A DNA stretch of 64,000 nt, from assembly GCA_037953745.1 (NCBI GenBank), contig JBAKBP010012295.1, positions 1 through 64,000 on the forward strand, in the 5' to 3' direction. Each line of letters begins with the position of its first letter. Within the stretch, counting starts at the first letter, position 1. This DNA comes from Lithodes maja (lineage: Eukaryota > Arthropoda > Malacostraca > Decapoda > Lithodidae). Both the position numbers and the translations under genes were made by a program. Shown in pieces: positions 21,966 through 33,037 of this stretch. The notes beneath the pieces are model-generated. The model saw only the letters and a list, made by a program, of their open reading frames with translations, ran no database searches and had not been told where the DNA came from.

Positions 21966-21974
21966 TATTATTTG

Positions 21975-22016
<42 letters not shown>

Positions 22017-22612
22017 GGTATATGTATATATATAATGAATAACAAATTAACACAGCAAAATCGTCGTAATATCCGAAATATGGAGATGGAAGAAATGCAA
22101 TTTACTGTCATCTGAATACAAAGACAAGACAATACGATATTACTGTATATTAGGTTCTGCTAGGTTTGCTAATATCAACGTATATGAATGGTACCATCAT
22201 CATTGAATACAAATATACGAATCGGATTGCTGGATGGACGAATTTATTGTTCAAAAGTTACCCAAACAAGTTGCATTAAAGAATAAGTAATTCTGAATAT
22301 GAAAAAATACACTTGTCTCGAATTATTTTTTGATGGAATGTCATTCAGATTTATGATTCTTCTATACATACACACCTTATTTAGACATCTGGCAGACATT
22401 ATTACAGTGTAAAAAAAAAAAAAAAAGGAAAAAGTGGGGATTGGGCCTAAGTATATAGATAGATAGATAGATAGATATAGATAGAAACAAACAAAACATG
22501 CTGATAACTGGGACACATATTATTTGGCCAACTGTACTAATCAAATGTATAGGGTGGAAGCTAAATCCTTGCATGCACCAATTGCTTCTATAACATGATC
22601 ATCCGCTTATCA
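21736..22612. other. Interval without recognised gene
   Basis: AT-rich DNA with (ATA)n at 21931-21961, (AT)n at about 21978-22014, a poly-A near 22411-22426 and (TAGA)n near 22455-22485. Short minus-strand frames here translate microsatellites (YIYIYI, YLSIYLSI). Nothing coding was recognised. Confidence 0.6.
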
Positions 22613-22951
22613 CTAATGGGGGTCCACCTCGCTTGTTTACCTTTCTCTCCCCCTCTCTCTGGCTTGTATCCATTCGGCTCCATTCATCCTACTGTTTTAA
22701 GACGTTTACCCCATCCAGATGTCAATATTTTCCTGACGAGCGGTAGCGAGCCAGCATATATATATTTTTGTTATGACAGCAAGATAATTTGTACATTTTT
22801 CGATTGAAAAATGTCTCCGGCGAAGCCTGATTTCTCCATACAATGCTGGCTCACTATCGCTCGCCAGGAAGAAATCGACACCTGGATGGGGATAAACGTC
22901 TTACAACAGTTTTGCTGAATGGGGCAGAATGGATACAAGTCAGGGAAAGAG
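22613..22951 (-). mobile_element. Family B element B3, left portion, split by the LTR retrotransposon
   Basis: It starts CTAATGGGGGTCCACCTCGC (TTAA altered) and contains both arms and the loop hairpins TTTTTCGATTGAAAAA and CCGGCGAAGCC. The right arm is interrupted at 22951 by the LTR element and resumes at 31541-31587, ending TTAA. Confidence 0.82.
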
Positions 22952-24764
22952 TGTTACGATCGGGTCTCGTATAAATCAGTGGCTCTTATACATTGGACTA
23001 GACTGGCATAAATGCAACAACGGAAACGCTAGATCCAACCCCTGATATATAATCCCGTCGAACAAAGAACACATATACCCTCCAGAGTTATATCTGCGAT
23101 AGCGGGGTATCTTAACTCTCAGTATCTATGTGCTTCTACTATAGGCTGATGTTCTCTGAAACAACCTATTACCTATAACATAATTATGGTTGCTTAGTTA
23201 TGGTACACAAGGACAAGATAATTAACTTAATTAAATCACAAGAGTGATCTAATGCAAACAAGAAGAAGGTTTACTTAACGTTACTTTAATCAATAATATC
23301 TGTCACTCCTTTATGAAAGAAAGTGTTGTAAAGTCCTCAAGCACCGAACAAGGAATCTTCTGAATAATGTCGGATGCTACTAAGAAGAACGTATCGGAAA
23401 TGGAACCACAAAATAGCAGGAGGCAGGACAATGCACGTGTAGGCTAAATACACAAAAAGGCTGGGCATATAATGTTATTGGACACAAGAATATTATAAGC
23501 GGTGCAACAGTAATAATGCTCGCCACGAAAAAGTAGTACTCCTATTAACAAAACCGGTCTATGCTGGTTGTGTCTCTCTACAGCAACCTAGACCTCAAAA
23601 TGCTTGTGTAGAAATAATGGGTATGCATAAAAGAGTATATGATCTAATCCAGCTAATGTCTACCCGGGTTAATAAAGTCTAGCTGGGATGCGCAAAGGTA
23701 CAGAATTCTGGTGGAGCAAGGCAGCTCCTAGCCTAGTGTGGACCTTAGGTCTGTGCGGCCTGATTACGTTAATATGAAGGGGTGCTCTCTTGAGGATTCT
23801 CGATCACAAGTATCGAGTATCCTCCTGGCGACCCTCAAAAGTAAAAGCAAATAGAGTTAGAACAGTGTTGGGTGGATTAGGCAAGCAGCCCTCACGCACT
23901 ACACAGTCTAAACTCCAAGGTACACAGACAAAAGATCCACCCCGGTAACCCACAGAATCCGTAGTGTCGTGCAGCTCAAAAGTAGCCTACACACAGTGAA
24001 AACACCAACAACAAGGTACCTGATCCCTAGTCTAGCATTATTTAACCCTGTAGAAATATTAGTGATTGATGGAGACAGTCCGAGCAATACAATCTCCCAA
24101 AAAGACAATGACTATCTTCAACCTTAGCCTAGTACATAAGAAATGTGAGATCCAGCATATAATACAGTCTGGCCACCAATTCAAGGTGTGGATGCAGGGA
24201 ACCAGAGGGGGATTGATATTAATAAAAGGTGAGGAAGTAGTGGAAATGATAGAGGCAGAAGAAGAGAAAGATTCTAAGACAAGAGTGTGGAACAGTTCAT
24301 GGGAGATGCTTAGAGAATGCTGTCTGGGACGGATCTGACCAGGATATTCCCAGGGATCGCATGGCTGTAGTCCCAGTTCGCAGGAATGGCACGAGGGCGC
24401 GCGACAGTCGCCCAGTAAGCAGCCGCCTAGTAGGCCGTGTTAGGCAGGAGGCAACAAATCCCGCGAGGCCTATGTAAGGGGGCCAGCCACGCGCCACACT
24501 CACCACCAAGTCACACCACCTGGTCTCTCTCTCTCCCGCTCGCCTTCCCATCATTCAACTACTTAACACAATACTTTCAATTGACTAAATAAAATAGAAA
24601 GGATTGTGACAGACAAAAACAAAGAACAGTTCTGAACTGTCTGCAACACAAGCTTTCTCGAGAAGGAAAGTACATAATGATAGGTAGACTGTAGCTACAT
24701 TCTCTGCCCTGGCGAGTCCTAGCGAGTAAGCCATGCGGTTCTGGGGGAAGCGGTGAGCGTCACA
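22952..24764 (-). repeat. 3' LTR of the Gypsy element
   Basis: On the element strand it begins TGTGACGCTCACCGC and ends GATCGTAACA. It is 1813 bp, with the same content as the other LTR apart from small indels, including a shorter CT tract near 24525-24538. Short frames inside it (for example 24066-24338) occur in both LTRs and are not recognised as genes. Confidence 0.92.
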
Positions 24765-24775
24765 CCCCACCCAAG
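24765..24775 (-). promoter_or_regulatory. Candidate polypurine tract
   Basis: Immediately upstream of the 3' LTR on the element strand lies TTGGGTGGGG, a purine-rich run in the position expected for second-strand priming. Confidence 0.55.
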
Positions 24776-25241
24776 ATTTTTAAAAGGCTCCAACTATGAG
24801 CTCTAAATCTGACACGCAGAACCCATACAAAATTCGCCACTCCTAGTCACCCAGCGACAATGAAATGTAAAGCACAGTTCTCTTCAAAATAACACATTAT
24901 AAAAATGAACATCCCCTCCCAACACAATAGATTAAATTACATAGTTATGCTCATAAGAGCGAGCTTCACTAGCCCAGCCTTCTGAGAGGAGTACAACTCA
25001 GAATTTCTGCTATAACATACTTTAAAAAAAATTAACTATCAAAGAAAGAGTTTTTATAGGATTTTTATATTTTTAATGTTTATGGCGGCTGCACTACAGG
25101 GGCAGCCTAGTTTTTTTCTTCTATACCAACACAGCAACTCCTACTTTACGACCCAATACGCTGGGCTACCCACGCGAGCCAACAAGCACCAGACGTAAAC
25201 ATACTAATCAAACCAAAGTAGGAGGCTACCCTTGTGATGAT

Positions 25242-26429
25242 CTACCCCGGGTCTTCCACCCTCGATAAGCAATCTGCAATCACATTCTCAGAACCGGCAA
25301 TATGGCGTATGTCCAGGTTGTATTCCTGCAACATTAATGACCACCTGGTCAGCCTCATATTCCGGTTATGGAATTGATTCAGGAACTTGAGGGGGTGATG
25401 GTCGGTGTAGATCACCACAACTGGTCCATAGGCTGGAACATACACCTCAAAGTGCCTGAGCGCTAGCACAATCGCCAGCAGTTCCTTCTCAACTACTGAA
25501 TAGTTCTTCTGCGCCGAGTTGAACTTTTTTGAGAAGAAACTGACTGGGTGCTCCAGCCCATCTTCATCTGATTGCATCAGAACGGCACCAGCCCCCACAC
25601 CACTGGCATCAGTTGCCAGCTGGAATGGTCGGTTAAACTCCGGGGCCCTGAGGATTGGGTGAGTACACAACAGGTGTTTTACTAGCAAAAAAGACCTCTC
25701 ACACTCAGGCGCCCACTTAAACTTTCTATCTTTGGCCAATAGGTCCGTCAGAGGAGCCAGCACAGTAGAATAGCCCTTTATAAAGTGGCGGTAGTAACCA
25801 ATCATGCCCAAAAACCTCATGATCTGCTTCTTGGTGGACGGCCTGGGGAAGTGGTTAATAGCCAATATCTTGTTGTGTGGGGGGCACACCTGGCCCAAAC
25901 CCACCATGAACCCCAGATACTGCACGGTAGCCCGCACAAAATCACACTTTCCCAGGTTGACCACCAAGTTTGCCTTGCTTAATTTCTTAAATAGGGATTC
26001 TACATGTTCACAGTGGCTCTTGAAATCGTCATCGTAGATAATGACGTCGTCCAGGTACACGGTACAGTTCGGAATGTCAGCCACTAACTCGTTCATCAAG
26101 CTTTGGAAGGTCGCTGGTGCGTTCTTTAGACCGTACGGCATGACATTACAACGATATGTAGCACCATCCACCACAAAACCACACACCTCTTTCGCCCGTT
26201 CAGACAAAGGCACCTGCCAGTAACCTTTTACCAGGTCCACCTTGGTCAAGAACTTGGCCCTGCCAATCTTGTCTACACAGTCATCGACCCGGGGAAGAGG
26301 ATATGGGTTGGTGGGAGTCAAGCCGTTTAGTCTGCGGTAATCAACACAGAAGCGCACCTTGCCATCCAGCTTAGGTTGCAGCGTTACGGGAGATGTCCAC
26401 TTTACCGCCCCCTTCTCGATCAGTCCCTG
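25242..26429 (-). pseudogene. Reverse transcriptase and RNase H of the Gypsy element
   Basis: The 371-residue frame begins inside RT at RFCVDYRRLNG, with the usual upstream KWTSPVTLQPK still readable to a stop at 26430-26432. RT motifs are LPRVDD, KGYWQVPLS, MPYGLKNAPATFQ and the active site YLDD at residues 101-104. RNase H follows with TDAS (249-252), VEKELLAIV and YTDHHPL. It ends at ADCLSR, a position where many Gypsy elements continue into integrase; here the frame simply stops, 477 bp before the 3' LTR. The frame opens at GTG because the true upstream sequence is cut by a stop and a frameshift around 26430-26480. Confidence 0.88.
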
Positions 26430-27277
26430 TTACAACATATACTCCAACTCCACCCGGAGGGCCGGAAGTTTAATAGGGGCACCCTATAGGGCACTGATTT
26501 GAAGGGTGGGTGGTCTCCGACGTCAACGTCGTGCACTTCCTGAGTAGTGAGGCCTGGGTGTTCCGCAAATACAGTAGGGTATAAACAGAATAGGCGCTCG
26601 ACAGCCACACGCTGTTGCTCAGGTAGGTGTTGCAAAGCCTCATGAGCCGCCTGTCTCGTGTTTCCCGCCCACTGATCTGCAGAAACATGATAATCCCAGT
26701 TGTCATCCACCTGCGCATGACTGTCCCGTTCTCCTTCTCCACCTTGACTGCTGAAAGTCATCACGGGGACAGCGAGAGGCTCAGGTGGGCGCCTCACATA
26801 CTCCTTCATCAGGTTGACATGACTTAACTGATTCCTCTTACGCCTGTCTGGAGTGGCCACCAGGTAATCTAAGTCCGAGAGCTTCTCTGCTACCCTATAA
26901 GGACCAGCGTACTTTGCGGATAAGGGGTGACCTACAAGAGGGAGTAGTATCAACACCTCCTGACCCACGTGAAACTCCCTGAGTTTCACCTTGTGGTCGT
27001 ACCTGTCCTTCATGAGGGCCTGAGAGCCTACCAGATTGCGGCCAGCCAACTCCAGACTACGCAACATTCGTTCTCTACTCTCAAGTTCGACAGCACCGTC
27101 ACTACACTTTAGAACCTCCGGGTCTTCTAGCTGCAATTTGCGAATATCTGAGGGAGCTAGCCTGTCTAAGTGTTTGCGAAACAATTCATGCCCTCCCCCA
27201 ACATCGAACTTTGCATCCCGTTGCTCTCTCCGTGTATACCGTTGCTGCCTCTGAGTCTCTTTAAGCCCTGCCTCTAC
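26420..27277 (-). pseudogene. Integrase C-terminal remnant and RT lead-in
   Basis: The frame opens at a TTG (27184) but can be read back to about 27277. It has the region found at the end of Gypsy integrases: ELAGRNLVGSQALMKDRYD, the HVGQEVLILLP chromatin/SH3-like fold, GPYRVAEKLSDLDYLV and PDRRKRNQLSHVNLMKEY. A spacer and the usual RT lead-in PEQQRVAVERLFCLYP and PFKSVPYRVP follow. The zinc-binding HHCC domain and the catalytic D,D-35-E core are not present anywhere in the 24765-29716 interval. A frameshift separates it from the RT frame. Placement before RT indicates the Gmr1-like pol order. Confidence 0.78.
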
Positions 27278-27279
27278 AC

Positions 27280-29529
27280 TTAAGTGACAGGTAGTGGTGC
27301 TTCTCCAGACTCAAATAACGGTGCTAATACTGAGTCCCCGAGAAACGCTGCTGGTACTAGACTCTCCACCGTATCAGCTTTCAGCACCTTCTCGTGACCG
27401 TTCCTCAGCTTATTTGAAGACTGTTGGTTAGGCTGCGACTCCCTGGATGCGAGAGATCTGGTTACAACACACGCCATTGGTTGCACCTGACACTTCTCAA
27501 CCCACTCCTGTTCCTCCCTACTCACGTCGGCCGGCTCCTCGGCAACGACTAAGGGTGAAACCTTAGAAGCAGGCACCGCAAAGTCATTGCCGAGAAGGAG
27601 GTCGACGCCCCCAACAGGCAATTTCTCCACGATTCCCACATCCAGTTCGCGAGTCACACCGTCAACTTCAAGCTCCATTCTAACAAGCGGGTATGATCTA
27701 GTTGCATTAACTCCCTGCACCACAACTACCCGCGCCGCGTTTATGGGTCTACCAGTGAAATTCTTCAAGAGTGTCTGAGAGGCACCTGTGTCACGCAAAA
27801 GCTGTACCCCGTGCTTCTTGCCCCCCCACTTCACGCAGCCATGCCCTCTATGGTCGCAAAAGGCATCGCGGACAGGGTTCGAGCCTTCCGGAACCTTCTT
27901 CACTGGCGGTGCTCCATCCTCTGATCTTATGCCTCCAGCAAACACAGAAGACTTCTGGAACACCCCAATGCTGCGAGCCAATGACACAGCCGCCGTGGGA
28001 GGTCTGCTCGGACAAGCTTTTGCCATGTGCCCCTCTTTGTGACAGTGATAACACTCAAATTTCCCCTTGGACTTATACTGAGGTGTAAAAGTCCCCTGAC
28101 CCTTCTTAAACGGGGCAGTGATAGGTTTGTGATCAGTCTTGGTGTCATTGCTTTTAAATTTATGTGTGTCCATATTCCGGGGAGGGGGAGGGTAACGCTC
28201 CTTAACGCCTACATCATTTCTCTGTGCAGAGCCACACCCCCGAATTAGTGACAACCGAAGATCAGCCATCTCTGCTGCTTCTACGAGAGTTCTTGGGTTC
28301 TTCTCTTTAAGGTTTAAAGTCAAGTCGCCGCCCGTACACTTATAAAACTGCTCTAGAGGCATCAACTGTTTCATCTCATCAAACGTAGTTGTCTTCTCTG
28401 ATCTGAGCCAGTTTCCCATAGCGTCGGACAGGTCCCGGGCGTGCTCCAAGAAGGCACTGTCTCGCCCCTTAGTCACACCCCGGAACTTTAACCTATATGT
28501 CTCGGGTTGTAGCTCGTATGCCCGCAGGACAGCCTCCTTGAGCTCCTCATAAACAACGCAGGACTCCAAAGGCAGTGGATCGTAAGCCTTGAGCCCCTTA
28601 CCTACGAGTCTAGAGGACACAAGGGCCGCCCACTTAACTTCAGGCCACTGATGCTCCCGGCACTTCTTCTCAAATCTATTGAAAAACTCTGTGACATCAG
28701 ACTCGTCAAATACAGGGACCAGTTTGAGAAGGTGCGACAGAGACTGATCATGCGCACGGTTTCCAGTACCGAGTCGCTGTCCCGTCATCTCAACACGAGA
28801 CTTCTCTAAATCCATGTCGGCACGGTATCTTGTAGATTCTAGTTCAGTCCTAAGCTCAGCTTCCCTCGTCTGTTGCTGCATCCTAGCCAGCTCTTTTCTC
28901 TCTTCTATCTTAGCTAGCTCTTTTCTCTCTTCTATCTTAGCTAGCTCTGTCTGCTGTTGACTCTGATGTTGCATCTTTGCCATCTCGAGCTGAAAGAGCA
29001 TCTCCGGGGTCAAACCTTGAGGAGGAAGAGGAGATGCAATGATGTTAGAAATACCCGGTGATCCCCCCAGGGGCAAACCACCCTGCCAGTCACTACCCAC
29101 CTGCGGAAGCGTGCTCAGGGTCGGTACTCCAATAGGAGGATTGGGAGTCGAGTGAAGGGGAGGCTCGACCAAAGGGCTCTGAGCACTCACCCTACCTCGT
29201 ACGCCAGTCACCCCACCCAGCACACACGTCATCAGGTCATCCTTGGTCATGCCACTAGTACATACATGACCGATAGCTGCGGCTAAGCACTGGAGACCGT
29301 ACCGATTCACACCCACCAACCGGTCAGAAGTAACAGGCCATTGTAAAAAAATCCTTGCATCCTCCTCACTGTTCACCAAGTTAACAACCTGCCCATGCTG
29401 CTGCTCCTCAGCTTCTACATCACGTACTGTGTCTTCATCCTGCACTGATCTGCTATAAGACACGATGCTCACTGAAGATTTTTCACTTTGATACACAAAA
29501 AAGAAGTACCCCAAACTCTTATACCACAA
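27280..29529 (-). CDS. Gag and aspartic protease of the Gypsy element
   Basis: An uninterrupted 749-residue frame. A coiled coil with repeated ELAKIEERK spans about residues 174-250. A capsid-like helical domain (about 258-400) contains FDESDVTEFFNRFEKKC and LSDAMGNWL, resembling the SCAN-related capsid of Gypsy elements. A CCHC zinc knuckle CYHCHKEGHMAKAC lies at 493-506. The protease has DTGAS with catalytic Asp580, and the later GVDLLLGNDF. Gag packages element RNA and the protease processes the polyprotein. The frame opens at TTG and the first Met is near residue 94, so the natural start is lost or comes from an unseen leader. The C-terminus (APLPVT) stops at 27280, where the deleted integrase part would be expected. 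Confidence 0.86.
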   Translation of the reverse strand: MWYKSLGYFFFVYQSEKSSVSIVSYSRSVQDEDTVRDVEAEEQQHGQVVNLVNSEEDARIFLQWPVTSDRLVGVNRYGLQCLAAAIGHVCTSGMTKDDLMTCVLGGVTGVRGRVSAQSPLVEPPLHSTPNPPIGVPTLSTLPQVGSDWQGGLPLGGSPGISNIIASPLPPQGLTPEMLFQLEMAKMQHQSQQQTELAKIEERKELAKIEERKELARMQQQTREAELRTELESTRYRADMDLEKSRVEMTGQRLGTGNRAHDQSLSHLLKLVPVFDESDVTEFFNRFEKKCREHQWPEVKWAALVSSRLVGKGLKAYDPLPLESCVVYEELKEAVLRAYELQPETYRLKFRGVTKGRDSAFLEHARDLSDAMGNWLRSEKTTTFDEMKQLMPLEQFYKCTGGDLTLNLKEKNPRTLVEAAEMADLRLSLIRGCGSAQRNDVGVKERYPPPPRNMDTHKFKSNDTKTDHKPITAPFKKGQGTFTPQYKSKGKFECYHCHKEGHMAKACPSRPPTAAVSLARSIGVFQKSSVFAGGIRSEDGAPPVKKVPEGSNPVRDAFCDHRGHGCVKWGGKKHGVQLLRDTGASQTLLKNFTGRPINAARVVVVQGVNATRSYPLVRMELEVDGVTRELDVGIVEKLPVGGVDLLLGNDFAVPASKVSPLVVAEEPADVSREEQEWVEKCQVQPMACVVTRSLASRESQPNQQSSNKLRNGHEKVLKADTVESLVPAAFLGDSVLAPLFESGEAPLPVT

Positions 29530-29696
29530 TATTCACAATAAAAAATTCTCGGAGACCGCTTAAGTGCTATATTACTTTGCTAAAAATAATTCTTGCATGT
29601 CCTCAAAAAATATTCCACAAAATCAACAAATGTTCACTGCCTAAACTGTGAGAAAAATCTGCACAATAACCTGCAATTATATGTCAGTTCACCAAA

Positions 29697-29714
29697 TCCT
29701 GAGCTAGGTCGCCA
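29697..29714 (-). promoter_or_regulatory. Candidate tRNA primer-binding site
   Basis: Two bases inside the 5' LTR, the element strand reads TGGCGACCTAGCTCAGGA. It starts with the TGG that pairs with tRNA 3' CCA. The primer tRNA was not identified. Confidence 0.6.
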
Positions 29715-29716
29715 TT

Positions 29717-31540
29717 TGTTACTATCGGGTCTCGTATAAATCAGTGGCTCTTATACATTGGACTAGACTGGCATAAATGCAACAACGGAAACGCTATATC
29801 CAACCCCTGATATATAATCCCGTCGAACAAATAACACATATAACCTCCAGAGTTATATCTGCGATAGCGGGGTATCTTAACTCTCAGTATCTATGTGCTT
29901 CTACTATAGGCTGATGTTCTCTGAAACAGCCTATTACCTATAACATATGGTTGCTTAGTTATGGTACACAAGGAAAAGATAGTTAACTTAATTAAATCAC
30001 AAGAGTGATCTAATGCAAACAAGAAGAAGGTTTACTTAACGTTACTTTAATCAATAATATCTGTCACTCCTTTATGAAAGAAAGTGTTATAAAGTCCTCA
30101 AGCACCGAACAAGGAATCTTCTGAATAATGTCGGATGCTACTAAGAAGCACGTATCGGAAATGGAACCACAAAATAGCAGGAGGCAGGACAATGCACGTG
30201 TAGGCTAAATACACAAAAAGGCTGGGCATATAATGTTATTGGACACAAGAATATTATAAGCGGTGCAACAGTAATAATGCTCGCCACGAAAAAGTAGTAC
30301 TCCTATTAACAAAACCGGTCTATGCTGGTTGTGTCTCTCTACAGCAACCTAGACCTCAAAATGCTTGTGTAGAAATAATGGGTATGCATAAAAGAGTATA
30401 TGATCTAATCCAGCTAATGTCTACCCGGGTTAATAAAGTCTAGCTGGGATGCGCAAAGGTACAGAATTCTGGTGGAGCAAGGCAGCTCCTAGCCTAGTGT
30501 GGACCTTGGGTCTGTGCGGCCTGATTACGTTAATATGAAGGGGTGCTCTCTTGAGGATTCTCGATCACAAGTATCGAGTATCCTCCTGGCGACCCTCAAA
30601 AGTAAAAGCAAATAGAGTTAGAACAGTGTTGGGTGGATTAGGCAAGCAGCCCTCACGCACTACACAGTCTAAACTCCAAGGTACACAGACAAAAGATCCA
30701 CCCAGGTAACCCACAGAATCCATAGTGTCGTGCAGCTCAAAAGTAGCCTACACACAGTGAAAACACCAACAGCAAGGTACCTGATCCCTAGTCTAGCATT
30801 ATTTAACCCTGTAGAAACATTAGTGATTGATGGAGACAGTCCGAGCAATACAATCTCCCAAAAAGACAATGACTATCTTCAACCTTAGCCTAGTACATAA
30901 GAAATGTGAGATCCAGCATATAATACAGTCTGGCCACCAATTCAAGGTGTGGATGCAGGGAACCAGAGGGGGATTGATATTAATAAAAGGTGAGGAAGTA
31001 GTGGAAATGATAGAGGCAGTAGAAGAGAAAGATTCTAAGACAAGAGTGTGGAACAGTTCATGGGAGATGCTTAGAGTATGCTGTCTGGGACGGATCTGAC
31101 CAGGATATTCCCAGGGACCGCATGGCTGGAGTCCCAGTTCGCAGGAATGGCAAGAGGGCGCGCGACAGTCGCCCAGTAAGCAGCCGCCTAGTAGGCCGGT
31201 TAGGCAGGAGGCAACGAATCCCGCGAGGCCTATGTAAGGGGGCCAGCCACGCGCCACACTCACCACCAAGTCACACCACCTGGTCTCTCTCTCTCTCTCT
31301 CTCTCTCTCTTCCGCTCGCCTTCCCATCATTCAACTACTTAACACAATACTTTCAATTGACTAAATAAAATAGAAAGGATTGTGACAGACGAAAACAAAG
31401 AACAGTTCTGAACTGTCTGCAACACAAGCTTTCTCGAGAAGGAAAGTACACAATGATAGGTAGACTGTAGCTACATTCTCTGCCCTGGCGAGTCCTAGCG
31501 AGTAAGCCATGCGGTTCTGGGGGAAGCGGTGAGCGTCACA
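29717..31540 (-). repeat. 5' LTR of the Gypsy element
   Basis: It is nearly identical to 22952-24764. The CT tract at about 31283-31309 is longer than in the other LTR, and a few point differences are visible (for example GATCGG versus TATCGG at the outer end). It abuts AGAG, matching the AGAG left of 22952. Confidence 0.92.
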
Positions 31541-31587
31541 AGAGAGAAAATGAGAAAAAGAGAAAAAAAGCTGATGACCCCCCTTAA
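31541..31587 (-). mobile_element. Family B element B3, right portion
   Basis: AGAGAGAAAATGAGAAAAAG through GATGACCCCCCTTAA completes the element interrupted at 22951. The terminal TTAA is intact. Confidence 0.8.
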
Positions 31588-31753
31588 ATTCATATTGAAA
31601 CTTATAACAACGCATGCAATAGTTATCAGTGCGTATAATCTGAATGGCTATGTAATATATATATATACAGTATAGATAAATACATGTTCATGGATTTCTG
31701 TAGGATTTACTGTCGTTTTGTTTGCCTGTCCTATACTATTTTTGTTTTACATG

Positions 31754-31838
<85 letters not shown>

Positions 31839-32195
31839 ATATATATATATATATATACAGTATATATATATATATGCTGTAAAATGACGTGCTTGTATAC
31901 ACATATTTGCTTGCAGACATACAATTCAGAAAGTACATAATATTGTGTACTTCTGGAAATGACTGGATCTATTGACAAAACATAGAATATTGAGCTTACT
32001 CATTTCACACGCCACTAAGTGTCGGAGGTTCATACCAGCAATGAAGGCTCCAATATAATTCATATTTAAAATATATTCATAATATATAGAGGGTTTCATG
32101 TAGTCAGAAAACTAGCGAAACTGGTATAGGCCTATAGATATTGGACGCTGAATATAATTAATCCCTTTCCTCTGTAATAAAAAGTCTATATCTTC
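31588..32195. other. Interval with long TA microsatellite
   Basis: (AC)n then (TA)n with short interruptions occupies about 31752-31875. Flanking sequence is AT-rich with no recognised gene. Frames giving IYIYIY are artefacts. Confidence 0.7.
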
Positions 32196-32660
32196 TCCAC
32201 AACGTCATATCTGTTTACTGTTCACCTCTGTGGGGTGGAAGTGGAGTGGTTGCATTGAGGAAGTTGGACAAAATTCAAAATAAAGCTATTAGATTAATCA
32301 ATAACCCTGCAATCACACAGGACCTTCCTACATTTTCCATACGAAGAAACGTTGCATCCCTTGCATTATTCTACAGATATTTTCACAGCAATTGTTCCGA
32401 GGAACTTACTTCAATTGTGCCGCCTCTCCACATCTTTCCCCGTAGAACTAGGGCAGCTGAGAGCGCCCATGAATTTACACTTTCTCCTTCACAATGCAGA
32501 ACTTCTGCTTATCAGAATTCATTTATCCCCAGGACCCCAGAGCTACTACTCTTTCGAATTCACTTCCCTCGAATTGCTTTCCACAAACTTACAATCTACA
32601 AATGTTTAAATCCAGTTGTTACAAACATTTTATGAATGGAGGATGCCTTTAGGCACATGG
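32196..32660 (+). pseudogene. C-terminal fragment of another non-LTR retrotransposon
   Basis: The frame reads SPLWGGSGVVALRKLDKIQN, KAIRLINNP, then SLALFYRYFHSNCSEEL and FIPRTPELL. This is the conserved region following the RT fingers/palm in several insect and crustacean LINEs (WGGA, LDRIQ.KAIRLI, FYRY.HG.CS.E, SFIPRT). A frameshift near the end moves the last block to the next frame (32352-32609 overlaps). Upstream RT is missing, so it is a 5'-truncated insertion. It differs from both the CR1-like and RTE-like elements here. An A/TAA-rich tail follows at about 32708-32812. Confidence 0.7.
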
Positions 32661-32767
32661 ACCTTTTTGTTTTAGCTGTGTTTTTCCTTCATCCGTTCAT
32701 TGTCTCTTTAAAAAAAAAAATAATAATAATAATATCACCGTGCGTCTAAAAAAAAAAGAAAAAAAAA

Positions 32768-32813
<46 letters not shown>

Positions 32814-33037
32814 GCCTCTGGCAGGAGACAAGCATATTCCATCACTTGCTCCATCTCCAAACACCAGATCTGAAGAAAATCATCAACATGAACACAAAGA
32901 TTAAGTGCAAACTCCTTGGTTCCAAGTCACCTCCACCAAAAGATCATAACATTTGTACGTCTCAACCAGTACCTACTCAACCAGTACCTACTCAACCAGT
33001 ACCTACTCAACCAGGGCCAACTAGGCCTGTGTCTTTA
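32661..33037. repeat. A-rich and (TAA)n tail region, then 15-bp short tandem repeat
   Basis: Poly-A and TAA tracts at 32708-32812 could be the tail of the preceding LINE fragment. A 15-bp unit CAACCAGTACCTACT is repeated three times and partly a fourth at about 32962-33013. In one plus-strand frame (from 32846) this reads as QPVPT repeats in a frame open for 110 codons that runs into B4. No known protein is recognised. Confidence 0.6.

Larger units (their letters stand above)
22952..31540 (-). mobile_element. Gypsy-type LTR retrotransposon, Gmr1-like domain order, defective
   Basis: An 8.6-kb element on the minus strand has LTRs of 1813 bp (22952-24764) and 1824 bp (29717-31540), a TG...CA boundary and a 4-bp AGAG duplication. 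Gag-protease, an integrase C-terminal remnant, RT and RNase H lie in that order. Nothing like integrase follows RNase H before the 3' LTR, which is the arrangement described for Gmr1-like Ty3/Gypsy elements. The integrase catalytic core is absent and the pol region is broken, so this copy is not autonomous. The LTRs are closely similar (scattered point changes and a few small indels), which suggests fairly recent insertion. Confidence 0.88.

Noticed and set aside
24066..24338. 90-codon plus-strand frame, repeated at 30827-31099
   Set aside because: It lies in both LTRs of the same retrotransposon, antisense to the element, and has no recognised domain.
31684..31978. Frames of IYIYIY repeats
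   Set aside because: Translations of a TA microsatellite.
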